A stretch of 40,802 nucleotides of DNA from Thermoanaerobacterium sp. PSU-2 (GCF_002102475.1 NZ_MSQD01000017.1:1-40802), one strand, 5' to 3'; counted from the stretch's first letter, positions 1 to 10,089 are shown. Made by a program: numbers and translations. Notes: generated by a model not told the origin, from the letters alone.

Positions 1-18
1 GTTAGTTAGTATTTTTAA

Positions 19-3000
19 ATTTCAATTCCACTATGGTTAGATTAAATCTATATAGATTTAATTTATATAGCGATAACGATGTATTATTTCAATTCCACTA
101 TGGTTAGATTAAATCTTTTATGGCAAACATAGATAGAATTTTGATAACAGAATTTCAATTCCACTATGGTTAGATTAAATCAAAAGAAATTTTTGAAGGT
201 AGAGTAAAGGGAGATCTTAATTTCAATTCCACTATGGTTAGATTAAATCTGTCAACTTTATCTTTGTAATCCTTAAAAACGTCTATATTTCAATTCCACT
301 ATGGTTAGATTAAATCTGAGTGGCAGAAGACAAAAATTGTACAAAAACAATATCATTTCAATTCCACTATGGTTAGATTAAATCAAACAAATAAGTTTTA
401 TCTACTACAAGCTTGTTATCATTTCAATTCCACTATGGTTAGATTAAATCAAAAGTTTTGATGAAATATTGGATGATATTTCTTCAGTTTCAATTCCACT
501 ATGGTTAGATTAAATCTTGAGCAATTGTTTGAGATAAAATCTCATCATTGCTGTTTCAATTCCACTATGGTTAGATTAAATCTTTAGGCGACATAGAATA
601 TGCGTACATAATTCCAATGTTTCAATTCCACTATGGTTAGATTAAATCATTTTCAATGAGATGGGCGACTTATTCGCAGACAACGGTTTCAATTCCACTA
701 TGGTTAGATTAAATCTTGCTATCAATCTTGCTCGTCTTGCGTAATTTGCGTCAGTTTCAATTCCACTATGGTTAGATTAAATCGCAAAGGTACAACAGAT
801 CCGCAAACAGAAACTTTCAAGTTTCAATTCCACTATGGTTAGATTAAATCTTAGTCAATCCCGAAAGTGTTTGCTCCACATTCACACGTTTCAATTCCAC
901 TATGGTTAGATTAAATCCGTCCCCTGGATCTATGCGTTTTTTGGGTCTGCCTCGTTTCAATTCCACTATGGTTAGATTAAATCCGTCCCCTGGATCTATG
1001 CGTTTTTTGGGTCTGCCTCGTTTCAATTCCACTATGGTTAGATTAAATCCGATATTCGCTGATATAGGTAGAACAGCTTTAAGCGTTTCAATTCCACTAT
1101 GGTTAGATTAAATCTTATGTTTCTGCAATTGCGTCTCAACAATCTAAGAATTTGTTTCAATTCCACTATGGTTAGATTAAATCCTTGTGGTACAAGCAAT
1201 CCGCCATCCGCAGGAACGCCGTTTCAATTCCACTATGGTTAGATTAAATCTTTTCAATTTTTGTTATTGTGCTTCTATCTACACCAGTTTCAATTCCACT
1301 ATGGTTAGATTAAATCTTCTACAATAACCTCGAGATCCATTTATATCACCTTGTTTCAATTCCACTATGGTTAGATTAAATCTGCATATACCATTTGAAT
1401 GAGCTGTGTGCTGTACTCGTTTCAATTCCACTATGGTTAGATTAAATCGTAAATTGGAAGGCAACAGGCACATTTGCAAGTATACGTTTCAATTCCACTA
1501 TGGTTAGATTAAATCTTTGCAACTATGTATTTGGAAGAAGGTTATGCAGAGTTTCAATTCCACTATGGTTAGATTAAATCAGGTATTTACATAAAAACTA
1601 ATAAAGGCATCTTCCTCGTTTCAATTCCACTATGGTTAGATTAAATCGTTAACCGATAAATTACCTCTAAAAAATTAACACCGTTTCAATTCCACTATGG
1701 TTAGATTAAATCTTGTGCAACGGCTCTGACTTGGTAAGCTTGTTCAAGTTTCAATTCCACTATGGTTAGATTAAATCTTCCGGGTTTCTTAATTTCTGCA
1801 CAATTATTTCAGGTTTCAATTCCACTATGGTTAGATTAAATCCGTCCCCTGGATCTATGCGTTTTTTGGGTCTGCCTCGTTTCAATTCCACTATGGTTAG
1901 ATTAAATCGCACCAGACGAAGGACCGCTTGCCGACTACGAATCAGTTTCAATTCCACTATGGTTAGATTAAATCTGTCTTCCTTAATTTCTTCATATATA
2001 CGTCTTGCCTTGTTTCAATTCCACTATGGTTAGATTAAATCCTCTTTGCAACAAATGAAATTAGTCACAGAGATCGTGTTTCAATTCCAGTATGGTTAGA
2101 TTAAATCGAAGAATAATTCAACAGTAGACGTAGCTGTCACAATTGTTTCAATTCCACTATGGTTAGATTAAATCAGCAGGTCAGATTTAACAAAGTCAAG
2201 CAGAACTGCATGTTTCAATTCCACTATGGTTAGATTAAATCCAGCTTTAGAAATTGTATCTCTGTATTTATCCAACGTTTCAATTCCACTATGGTTAGAT
2301 TAAATCAGATTTGTAGCAGAAATTGAAGCGATTAGAAAACTTAGTTTCAATTCCACTATGGTTAGATTAAATCCTGACACTACAATTTGCTCTCAAATCG
2401 CCTGTGTCTATGTTTCAATTCCACTATGGTTAGATTAAATCTGCTACCATTCCAGCATAAGTATCTAACCGCCATTTAGTTTCAATTCCACTATGGTTAG
2501 ATTAAATCTAGAACCTCGCAAATTCGAGCTGAAATGTGCTCTTATGTTTCAATTCCACTATGGTTAGATTAAATCAATAGACGTTACGCCAGAATTGGAC
2601 AAGGTTATTGAGTTTCAATTCCACTATGGTTAGATTAAATCTTGTTTCTGCATTAACGAGATTAAATTCATTACCCCGTTTCAATTCCACTATGGTTAGA
2701 TTAAATCGGTGATAGACGGAGAAAAAATGACTGTGACAATTGAGTTTCAATTCCACTATGGTTAGATTAAATCGATACGATACCTGTTCAAAATGCGTTG
2801 AAAAATTCGTTTCAATTCCACTATGGTTAGATTAAATCTCCACTGCAACGGTAACGGTAGTTGGCGATGGACCAGTTTCAATTCCACTATGGTTAGATTA
2901 AATCAAAAATCTTTTATCGCCCCAATATGCTTCTGCTTTGCGTTTCAATTCCACTATGGTTAGATTAAATCTAACAGGCGCTAAATTTGAAAATGCATTA

Positions 3001-3435
3001 ATAATACAGTTTCAATTCCACTATGGTTAGATTAAATCCTGATATCTTTTGTATGCTGCATCTGCTGTTGTCGCTGTTTCAATTCCACTATGGTTAGATT
3101 AAATCCTAATTTTCCTATTCATTTTTCTAAAAGAGAAAAAAGTTTCAATTCCACTATGGTTAGATTAAATCATTTTTTATAGCAGACTACAAAAAGGATT
3201 TTATTTCGTTTCAATTCCACTATGGTTAGATTAAATCCGTCGAGAAGTCCCCCTGCTAAACTGTTGCGAGTGGGTTTCAATTCCACTATGGTTAGATTAA
3301 ATCATACTTTTCTATGTCTATGCCTTTCTTCTTAAGCAAGTTTCAATTCCACTATGGTTAGATTAAATCTAATGTGTGTCCTAACAATGCCGCCTGTACT
3401 TCCAAGTTTCAATTCCACTATGGTTAGATTAAATC
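19..3435 (-). CRISPR. Type I-B CRISPR array, 52 repeats and 51 complete spacers
   Basis: The 30-bp repeat begins GTTTCAATTCCACT and ends GGTTAGATTAAATC on the plus strand. Spacers are 35-39 bp, mostly 36-37. The reverse complement of the repeat ends in ATTGAAAC, the 8-nt 5' handle typical of type I-B crRNAs. The array should therefore be transcribed on the minus strand, from the AT-rich leader at its right end. The seven leftmost repeats (starts 19, 86, 152, 220, 287, 355, 421) carry A instead of G at the first base, and the repeat at 2078 has a C-to-G change at 2090; the others look identical. Leftward continuation beyond the window is likely. One spacer occurs three times (918-953, 984-1019, 1843-1878). 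Several spacers resemble the prophage in this same window. Confidence 0.99.
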
Positions 3436-3600
3436 CCAGGAAAATTGCATGAAAATACTTTTCTGTTTAAATTTAATTTAACACAACATAAGTTATTTTT
3501 CAATACTTTTGAGAAATTCAGTTTATTTATTAACGTTGTATAAAAATTTAATTTTCATCGCTTATCCTCTTAATACTAAAAAGCAATAATCTTTTACATT
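3436..3600 (-). promoter_or_regulatory. CRISPR leader with pre-crRNA promoter
   Basis: This AT-rich, non-repeat DNA lies between the last repeat and cas6. On the minus strand a TTGAAA box (plus 3498-3503), a 17-bp spacer and a TAAATT box (plus 3475-3480) make a plausible sigma-A promoter. Transcription would start about 30 bp before the first repeat. This fits the orientation deduced from the ATTGAAAC handle. The promoter is inferred from sequence only. Confidence 0.7.
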
Positions 3601-3607
3601 ACCAATT

Positions 3608-3655
3608 TCTTTGTCGACCTTCTACGTTTTTTACATCGAGAAAGGTCGACAAAGA
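3608..3655. repeat. 14-bp perfect inverted repeat between leader and cas6
   Basis: The arms TCTTTGTCGACCTT (3608-3621) and AAGGTCGACAAAGA (3642-3655) are exactly complementary around a 20-nt spacer. On the minus strand the hairpin follows the cas6 stop by about 20 bp but has no U-run after it. It is therefore not a classic intrinsic terminator. It could end or stabilise the cas mRNA, insulate the leader, or bind a protein. Confidence 0.75.
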
Positions 3656-3673
3656 TCTAATTTTTATAATTAT

Positions 3674-4435
3674 TCATTTTATTTTCTGTATCATTCCAAA
3701 TCCGGCACTGTTCTTTTCTCCCAATCCACATTCGTATGCTATTTTTATCAAATCAGGATTACCTGACATCTTAAAAGGCACCATATATCCTTTAACATAA
3801 ACATTTTTAAATTTTATTCTTTTGCCGTCAGGATTTTTCATATAATAATCCATATCAAAATCTATGTTTACATTTAAATTGTCTGGTAGCGTATTATATA
3901 AAACATAGTATTTCTCAATTAAATTATTTTTTATATTTTCAGCAAATCGTGAATCGTGTAAAGGTAAATTTACGCTTTTTCTTTTTCCATTAATTTCGAT
4001 GGCAGTAGACGCAACTATTGGAGATAAGCATATAAATTTATCTTCATTGCTGAATTCCGGTTCTTTTAACATCTCCACACTTTTAATTCTAAACTGATAT
4101 TCTTGTAATCTTAAAAATTCATTGTTTAAAACTTCGCTTACAAAGTTTAACATAAATTCTTTTTTAGGTGATGTTATGTATAGGTATGTTTCATCCAAAA
4201 ACATTATCTCATCATCGATTATCTTGAGCTCTTTACTGCGCAATTGAGAAAAAGTAAATAACTTAAAAACCTTTTTTCCATAACTATATCCTTTTTCGTG
4301 AAGATGTTCTGCAAATTCCCTGTTAGCTTTTTTTAAAGTGTTATATACCCATCCTGACAAAAAGTAATTATAATTTATATTTAAGCTTTTATCTTTCTCT
4401 GGTAATAGTGTTATTTTTATCCTCAATCGTACCAC
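3674..4435 (-). CDS. cas6: CRISPR pre-crRNA endoribonuclease Cas6
   Basis: The protein has 253 residues and the Cas6 RAMP layout. The C-terminus carries the glycine-rich loop, GLGEKNSAGFGM, diagnostic of Cas6. Cas6 cuts the pre-crRNA inside the repeat to leave the 8-nt AUUGAAAC handle on each crRNA, and in I-B systems usually stays on the 3' stem. It is the last gene of the cas operon and starts one base after the cas2 stop, so translation is probably coupled. It directly abuts the leader and array that it processes. No defect is visible. Family assignment is firm; the catalytic histidine was not pinned down from sequence alone. Confidence 0.95.
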   Translation of the reverse strand: MVRLRIKITLLPEKDKSLNINYNYFLSGWVYNTLKKANREFAEHLHEKGYSYGKKVFKLFTFSQLRSKELKIIDDEIMFLDETYLYITSPKKEFMLNFVSEVLNNEFLRLQEYQFRIKSVEMLKEPEFSNEDKFICLSPIVASTAIEINGKRKSVNLPLHDSRFAENIKNNLIEKYYVLYNTLPDNLNVNIDFDMDYYMKNPDGKRIKFKNVYVKGYMVPFKMSGNPDLIKIAYECGLGEKNSAGFGMIQKIK

Positions 4436-4436
4436 C

Positions 4437-4700
4437 TCACAAAATATTATCAGTAGAATTTTTTTCTATTCCTATGATTCTTTTTGATAGCCACTTTTGA
4501 GAAGCGGCCGTATATATCAAAACCGAGTCGCTTTCTAAATCCAAATGTCCTTTAAACCATAAAATAATTCTATTTAATTGGGCCTCTGTTAGTTCACCTT
4601 CAAACACTGAATTTTGCACCCAATTTAGATAAGTCTTCAAATATTTATTTACTTTTGCAACCTTTTTTTCTTCAACATCATAAACTATAAGTGCATACAC
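4437..4700 (-). CDS. cas2: CRISPR adaptation protein Cas2
   Basis: This 87-residue protein has the usual Cas2 length. It begins MYALIVYDVEEKK, the first ferredoxin-like strand, with the conserved aspartate at residue 8. The segment around NWVQNSVFEGELT matches the second conserved block. Cas2 dimers bridge two Cas1 dimers to form the spacer-integration complex. The gene sits one base after cas1 and one base before cas6, inside the single minus-strand cas operon. Nothing unusual is seen. Confidence 0.97.
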   Translation of the reverse strand: MYALIVYDVEEKKVAKVNKYLKTYLNWVQNSVFEGELTEAQLNRIILWFKGHLDLESDSVLIYTAASQKWLSKRIIGIEKNSTDNIL

Positions 4701-4701
4701 T

Positions 4702-5694
4702 TTACCACCACATTTTTAATGATTCATATTCTTCTTCGTCTAATAAATGCTTAATAATTTTATAACATTCAAGTCTTATAAGTCTTCTATAGCTTACGCT
4801 TCTATTCAATCTTGGATGTTTAATAACCGTTCCCAATTTTTCCTCAAATTCTCTTTGAAATATGATTCTACCTTTCTCATTCAAATAACACAGCTCTAAA
4901 TCCTGATCAAAATGTTCTTCTCTTATCATTTTTTGATTTATCAAGCTAAAAATAATCCTATCTATGATGATGGGCTTAAATATTTCGCTTATATCAAGGC
5001 TTAGAGAAAATCTCCTTTCGCCAGGTTCATGTAAATAGCTTACAGTAGGATTTAACTGTGTATTGTAAATCTCTGTGAGAACAATAGAATACATCATGGA
5101 ATTTCCAAAGGAGATCAATGCATTTATTGGATTGTCCGGTGGATTCATCGTTCTATTCTTAAATACAAATTTTCCATCAATTATTGTCTCAAAAGCAGAA
5201 TAATATATATTTCTAATCCTGCCTTCCACCCCCATTAGCTCATTTATCGTCTTTATACCCTTTAGATTTTTTCTCTCATTCTCAATTCTTTCTACAAATT
5301 CGTCTAATCCTTCTTTTCTGTTGGCGTAATACTTAATGTTTTTTAATATATTATGGCTGGCACCATTAATAATCTCTTTTGCGATCTTAAGTCTCTCACC
5401 ATCATCTTTGTATTTTTCAACTTGTTTAACCAATAAAAAGCCTGATGGCAAATGTTCTCTTGGGTAAAAGCTTCCTGAATAATAGCCATAATAATTAAAT
5501 ACGTGTACCGTTATGTTGTTTTGTGCCAAAAAATTGATTGCCTTTGTATTAAAATCTATTTCTCCAAACAAAAATATTTCTTCCACATTATTAACAGGTA
5601 TAAACTTTTTTCCGAATGTTTCACTTTCAAAGAAAATGGTGTTGTCTTTTCTGCTAAGTCGTCCACTTGCATTTATATATATGCTTTTTTTCAT
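4702..5694 (-). CDS. cas1: CRISPR integrase Cas1 (type I-B)
   Basis: This 330-residue protein is full length for I-B Cas1. The metal-binding active site is visible: a glutamate near residue 158 in MGVEGRIRN, a histidine near 222 in LHEPGERRFS, and the acidic cluster LDISEIF near 234-237. Cas1 with Cas2 integrates prespacers at the leader-proximal repeat. It lies between cas4 and cas2, the normal adaptation module. The intact module implies that the array can still grow, which fits the many spacers against related phages. Confidence 0.98.
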   Translation of the reverse strand: MKKSIYINASGRLSRKDNTIFFESETFGKKFIPVNNVEEIFLFGEIDFNTKAINFLAQNNITVHVFNYYGYYSGSFYPREHLPSGFLLVKQVEKYKDDGERLKIAKEIINGASHNILKNIKYYANRKEGLDEFVERIENERKNLKGIKTINELMGVEGRIRNIYYSAFETIIDGKFVFKNRTMNPPDNPINALISFGNSMMYSIVLTEIYNTQLNPTVSYLHEPGERRFSLSLDISEIFKPIIIDRIIFSLINQKMIREEHFDQDLELCYLNEKGRIIFQREFEEKLGTVIKHPRLNRSVSYRRLIRLECYKIIKHLLDEEEYESLKMWW

Positions 5695-5705
5695 AAAATC
5701 ACCTT

Positions 5706-6197
5706 CTAACTAAAGCACAATTCATAATAACTGCATTTTGTGCAAACTTTACTTTTTGCTTTCGCCGGTGGCTTTTCCGCTGATTTTATTTTATTGATTT
5801 CTTCAATTATCACTTTTATTTCATTTTCACTTTCCTCAGTAAGATTAATTTCTTCTTTGGAATGGTTGTCCATATAATGTATGACACCCTTAACATTCTC
5901 CATTCCTTTTGTCTTTAAATAATAAATATAGTATAAAACTTGGTATTTTGTAGCCTTTTCCATAGCCTTACTTTTTTTGGTTTCATGTATTTCCATTTGA
6001 TTTTTAATAAAATCGATTTTTATACGTTCATCCAGCAAAATTTCTTTATTTTCCCTTTGAAAACTTTTCTCGTGAATTGCATTTCCTATATCAACATAGT
6101 CTGAATTATGTTCCATACTTATGCCATGTGCGAAAAGCCATAATTTGTGCTTACAGACGAAATAATAATTTACCTCTGTACCTATAACTAAATCCAT
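5706..6197 (-). CDS. cas4: CRISPR-associated exonuclease Cas4
   Basis: This 163-residue RecB-family nuclease has the Cas4 iron-sulphur cysteines: one near residue 15 (YFVCKHKLW) and three at 152, 155 and 161 (VCTKCSYYELC). The PD-(D/E)xK-type core shows as an aspartate in KIDFI and the E-x-K of IHETKKSK. Cas4 trims prespacers and sets PAM choice and orientation together with Cas1-Cas2. It lies between cas3 and cas1 in the operon. This activity is relevant to the uniform CCN-like flank seen beside protospacer matches in this window. Confidence 0.96.
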   Translation of the reverse strand: MDLVIGTEVNYYFVCKHKLWLFAHGISMEHNSDYVDIGNAIHEKSFQRENKEILLDERIKIDFIKNQMEIHETKKSKAMEKATKYQVLYYIYYLKTKGMENVKGVIHYMDNHSKEEINLTEESENEIKVIIEEINKIKSAEKPPAKAKSKVCTKCSYYELCFS

Positions 6198-6215
6198 GAT
6201 ATCACCTTATTAAAT

Positions 6216-8432
6216 TCATGGTGTAAATATATTGTCATAAGCATTGCCAATGAGGAGTCCTAAATCTTTATCATATTCACAATATACAAAATCGACATCA
6301 TAACCATCATCTTCGATAAGCCCCTGTTTTTTTAAAGATATATATCTGCGTTGGGAAATTCCCACCATATATCCAACAGCCTCAAAATATTCTTTATTTT
6401 TGATTTTATCCATGTATTCTTCTTTAAATGTATATGGTACAACCTCTCTATTGTCAAACATTTCATAAAACTCTTCTTTTACTTGTTTATTTTCAATGAA
6501 AGGATATAGTTGACCTATAACGCTTTTAAAACTCTCCCTTGCTTTTAAAAATTCTTCATAATCTTTATCATCATAACCATTTTTATAAGTCTCGTTAACC
6601 AAATTTTGTATTAAATCTTCACTTAAGACATCACATTTACTCAAAAGCTCTAATGTTTTGTTTACAATGCTTTGATTTTTGTAGACAAACCTATCTTCTT
6701 CAGATCCTTTTGAAAAAATATAAACTGGCGATACATTTTTTAGGCCTTTTCTGTTTACTCTGCCGAATCTCTGAATCAATGCATCAATAGGAGCAGGATC
6801 AGTATATAAAATGTCAAAATCTATATCGAGGGAAACTTCAATTGCCTGAGTACCCACTAGCAATTGAACACTGTTTAAATTCTTTTCTATTCTTTCTCTA
6901 TCTTTTAAAACAAATCGCGAATGCAAAAGAGCACTTTTTTTAGCGTATTTTTTTAATTCACAATAAATATTTTGTGCACGCTCAACCGTATTGCAAGCAA
7001 CGAGAACTTTTTTATCTTCTTTTATGTCCTTAATTATTCTGCTTATATTGGAAAAAGCATCTCCTTCAATAATAGAAACCCTATGTCTCGCAATTGCCTT
7101 AATTTCTTCTTTATTCGGCTCAATAAGGTTCCCTATGTTCAATTCTTCCATAAAAAGCTTCTTCAAAAATTCTGGCAAAGTAGCTGACATGATAAAAATT
7201 TCTGCATTATATTCTTCCTTCAAGTATTTTAAGCTTTCCAATATTAATGCAGTCGTATGTGGATCGTAACTATGTACTTCATCCACAATAAAAAGTCCAC
7301 CAGCCATTTCTCCTATATGCTGTTCAAATCCGGTAACACTAAAAAAGTATTTTAATATTTGAAATGGCGTCAATATTTTATAAGGTTTAAAAATTTTTTT
7401 AGATAAATCGTACTTTGTTTTTGCCTTACTTACAGCGCCAAAATAATCTTCTCCTGATTTTGTAAACTCTTTATATAGAAAATAAAAAGCCTTCCCATGA
7501 AGCAAAGCCACGCTTTCATCTCCAAAAGAATTTTTTAACCGATTGTACATTGCATTAATACTTGCAGTATATGGCAATATGTAAAATACCCTTTTTCCTT
7601 TTGATTCATTTTGATTGTAATTGCTCCACAATAAAGAAGCTTCGGTCTTCCCATATCCAGTTGGTGCAATTAAAACAGCAGATCCTTTTGTATTCATAGC
7701 TTTTAATTGAGTGTCTTTATATTTGTCAAATTTAAACAATACTTCCATATCAGAAATCGCTTTTATTATTTCATCTTGAGAAGCTGATGATAAATGGTCA
7801 CAAGCAGTCAAAAATCCTCTTAAAAATAACTTTCTTTTATGTTTTTCAACTTTTTTATCTTCATAATCATTTAAATACTCTTTAGCAGCGAAACAAAAAG
7901 CATCCTGTATCTCTTCAATAGACTGTATCTGTTTTAAACTAATTTCATATCCTAAATATTCTTTGCTCCACCTTGGTACCTCACCTATCATATACTGCAA
8001 ATACTTTATGTTGTCATTTAATTCTTTCAACCTTCTAATATAATTATCTTTTCCTGGTGCCGTCAAAGTAGAATAATTCTCCTGCAATTCATACAAATCT
8101 TTATGATGTGTAATAATCGCAAGAGATATATCTTTCCGCACATCATTAGAAAAAGGAAGGCATGAGATAAAGCCTGCTGATATTATCTCATGCCTGTAAC
8201 CCCATGGCTTTCCTTCTTTTAGCATCCTTTGAAATCCTTCTGCTGCCTTTCCAAAATCGTGCAAAAATATTGCCGCAAATAAGTAGTCGTAAAACTTTTC
8301 TTCATCGCATATCTCAATAACTTCTGGATAAGCATTTTTTAAACTTTTGAAAACCTGAAGCGCATTCTGTGTATGTTGAATAAGTGTTTCTTCTCCATAT
8401 TTACTGCTTTTGGCTAATATTTTCTTGCCCAT
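6216..8432 (-). CDS. cas3: CRISPR nuclease-helicase Cas3 (HD plus DExH)
   Basis: This 738-residue protein is a complete Cas3. The N-terminal HD nuclease has H20, H58-D59, H81 and H109-H110. The helicase has Walker A APTGYGKT (256-263), Walker B DEVH (384-387), SATLP (416-420) and a late QRFGRVNRKG arginine-finger motif. After Cascade binds a protospacer, Cas3 is recruited to unwind and degrade the DNA. The start lies 32 bp inside the end of cas5, so the two are probably translationally coupled. With HD and helicase motifs intact, there is no sequence reason to think interference is disabled, although this prophage is partly targeted by the array. Confidence 0.98.
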   Translation of the reverse strand: MGKKILAKSSKYGEETLIQHTQNALQVFKSLKNAYPEVIEICDEEKFYDYLFAAIFLHDFGKAAEGFQRMLKEGKPWGYRHEIISAGFISCLPFSNDVRKDISLAIITHHKDLYELQENYSTLTAPGKDNYIRRLKELNDNIKYLQYMIGEVPRWSKEYLGYEISLKQIQSIEEIQDAFCFAAKEYLNDYEDKKVEKHKRKLFLRGFLTACDHLSSASQDEIIKAISDMEVLFKFDKYKDTQLKAMNTKGSAVLIAPTGYGKTEASLLWSNYNQNESKGKRVFYILPYTASINAMYNRLKNSFGDESVALLHGKAFYFLYKEFTKSGEDYFGAVSKAKTKYDLSKKIFKPYKILTPFQILKYFFSVTGFEQHIGEMAGGLFIVDEVHSYDPHTTALILESLKYLKEEYNAEIFIMSATLPEFLKKLFMEELNIGNLIEPNKEEIKAIARHRVSIIEGDAFSNISRIIKDIKEDKKVLVACNTVERAQNIYCELKKYAKKSALLHSRFVLKDRERIEKNLNSVQLLVGTQAIEVSLDIDFDILYTDPAPIDALIQRFGRVNRKGLKNVSPVYIFSKGSEEDRFVYKNQSIVNKTLELLSKCDVLSEDLIQNLVNETYKNGYDDKDYEEFLKARESFKSVIGQLYPFIENKQVKEEFYEMFDNREVVPYTFKEEYMDKIKNKEYFEAVGYMVGISQRRYISLKKQGLIEDDGYDVDFVYCEYDKDLGLLIGNAYDNIFTP

Positions 8433-9051
8433 GTAAATATACTCCCCAATCTAACTCATCATCGTACCAAAAACTATCTCCATCATATTCGATGAAATTC
8501 TCTAAAACATAATACGATTTAATGCCAATTGCTTCTCTTGGAATGGTATTTGAAAAATACATAGGCAATGCTTGGAGAGGGCCCCAGATGCCTTCCTCTT
8601 CAAAAGGTACCACTGTACCGCCAACCCTTTTATTACCATGTTTTTGCATTAAATCTACTTCTTTAACTTCTTCCACCATCATCAAATCAGAACTTCTTCC
8701 TAAAAGAAGTGGATACTCAGGTTTTTTAAAAATCTCCTTAAAACTTAAGTCTGTAAGATACAAATATAAATCTGGATTCAACAAAAATTCTCTTTTATAT
8801 ACATTAGATTTTGCACTATTGTCGGTTGAAAGCATGTATATGGTTTCCAAATCAACTCCTTTAGCTTCACTTCTCATCACATAACCTACTTTTGTATTCA
8901 ACGGTGTTACATAATCTCCTTTTGCTGCAGAAATAAGTCCATATATGGTAGATACAGGCGGTACTGGCAAAGTAGGTTGATATCCTGTTATAAAAATAGG
9001 ATATCTAAATGATGCAGTCCACCCAACAAGATGCACTCTCAAAACTTTCAA
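8401..9051 (-). CDS. cas5: Cascade subunit Cas5 (I-B, Cas5t type)
   Basis: This 216-residue RAMP protein has the Cas5 N-terminal signature: a FRYP-like strand followed by LPVPPVSTIYGLISAA around residues 28-45. Cas5 caps the 5' handle of the crRNA and joins Cas7 and Cas8 in Cascade. It starts seven bases after cas7 and overlaps cas3 by 32 bp. Order and length fit the Tneap-type I-B operon (cst1-cst2-cas5t-cas3). No defect is seen. Confidence 0.94.
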   Translation of the reverse strand: MKVLRVHLVGWTASFRYPIFITGYQPTLPVPPVSTIYGLISAAKGDYVTPLNTKVGYVMRSEAKGVDLETIYMLSTDNSAKSNVYKREFLLNPDLYLYLTDLSFKEIFKKPEYPLLLGRSSDLMMVEEVKEVDLMQKHGNKRVGGTVVPFEEEGIWGPLQALPMYFSNTIPREAIGIKSYYVLENFIEYDGDSFWYDDELDWGVYLHGQENISQKQ

Positions 9052-9057
9052 GCTGCA

Positions 9058-10071
9058 TCACCTCTTATAAAAGTCACTAACCACTTGTTGAAATTTTGAA
9101 ACTGCCTCATTTACCGTTAAAAAATGCACCTTTACATTTTCTAAAGTGTTATTAATTTCATCAACCATTTGTTTCAAATCCTCATTATACTCATCTATAA
9201 ATCCTTCTCTCTTTCCAATATAGACATCAGAAACAATATTTTCTCTATAATCCAAAATAACCTCTTTTAAAGCTTTTACATTTATAGAAGCTTCTCCTTT
9301 ATCATCAACGGCAATATTCATAAATATGTTATTGCCACAATTTAAAATAGTCAAAACTAAAAATTTAGGAGAAACATCTGTCAAATGTGAAGTTTGTTTA
9401 GCTCCACCAAATATATAAGGCAGCACCCCTATTAAATCACTTGCTCTTTTAGCTCTTATTTCCAACGGTAACACAACAGTCCTTCCATCATCTTCAATAA
9501 AGCAATTATGCTCTTCCCACTCTTTTTTATAAGCCTCTGTTATATTCATATAACCAGTTTTATTTTCACTGCTAAATCTACCCACAGAGTCTAAATCAAG
9601 AGAAAAAATTCCTTTTAATACAGTTGAATAAAACTCATGTTCATATGGAACAGGATCGCCTTCATGTCTGGCCATTACACCAAAATCATTCACAATATTA
9701 ACAGGAGTAACAGAAATCAATGGCGAACACTTAAAAGGTGATACTCTTGTTAAAGTTATACCTGATTTTTTACCTATTGCTCGCATATATCCAAATACAT
9801 CATCATCTGGATATTTAAAAGGATCTGCTGCTGTAAATGCTATCTTTGCTTCCCTTTCAATAGGTGATAACTCCCAACCAAAGACATTTTCTAATGAGCT
9901 TCTCATCCAAAATCTAAAAGCTTGTCCTGAAACGTAGACATATTCACCTCTACCTCTTCTTATTTTCTTTACAGCTATCGTATTTTCTGTCTTAGCTCCA
10001 ATATCTGGTCCCGCATTATTCAATGCTGAAGCCGGAGCATCTATTAACATAAAGCCATTTACATTATTCAT
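9058..10071 (-). CDS. cas7: Cascade backbone Cas7 (Cst2/DevR family)
   Basis: This 337-residue protein matches the Cst2/DevR branch of Cas7. It has an N-terminal strand (NGFMLIDAPASALNN), then IAVKKIRRGRGEYVYVSGQAFRF-type residues around 30-55 and a FGYMRA segment near 105. Several copies coat the crRNA spacer in Cascade and impose the periodic tolerance of mismatches at every sixth position. The gene lies 18 bp after cas8 and six bases before cas5, in the same operon. It appears intact. Confidence 0.94.
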   Translation of the reverse strand: MNNVNGFMLIDAPASALNNAGPDIGAKTENTIAVKKIRRGRGEYVYVSGQAFRFWMRSSLENVFGWELSPIEREAKIAFTAADPFKYPDDDVFGYMRAIGKKSGITLTRVSPFKCSPLISVTPVNIVNDFGVMARHEGDPVPYEHEFYSTVLKGIFSLDLDSVGRFSSENKTGYMNITEAYKKEWEEHNCFIEDDGRTVVLPLEIRAKRASDLIGVLPYIFGGAKQTSHLTDVSPKFLVLTILNCGNNIFMNIAVDDKGEASINVKALKEVILDYRENIVSDVYIGKREGFIDEYNEDLKQMVDEINNTLENVKVHFLTVNEAVSKFQQVVSDFYKR

Positions 10072-10089
10072 ACACTAATTCCTCCTCAT

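Noticed and set aside
1713..1747. Spacer 1713-1747 as a match to the portal gene near 37045
   Set aside because: Only about 15 bases around EQAY codons look similar; chance is a fair explanation.
844..2756. Several open frames of 60-70 codons inside the CRISPR array
   Set aside because: They consist of translated repeats (for example RFNLTIVELK or FNSTMVRLN) joined by spacers; they are by-products of the array, not genes.
2839..2874. Spacer 2839-2874 as a match to the large tail protein near 26920-26950
   Set aside because: TVTVVGDGP resembles TLTVVGDSA, but DNA similarity is patchy and the flank is not CC-containing; too weak to claim.
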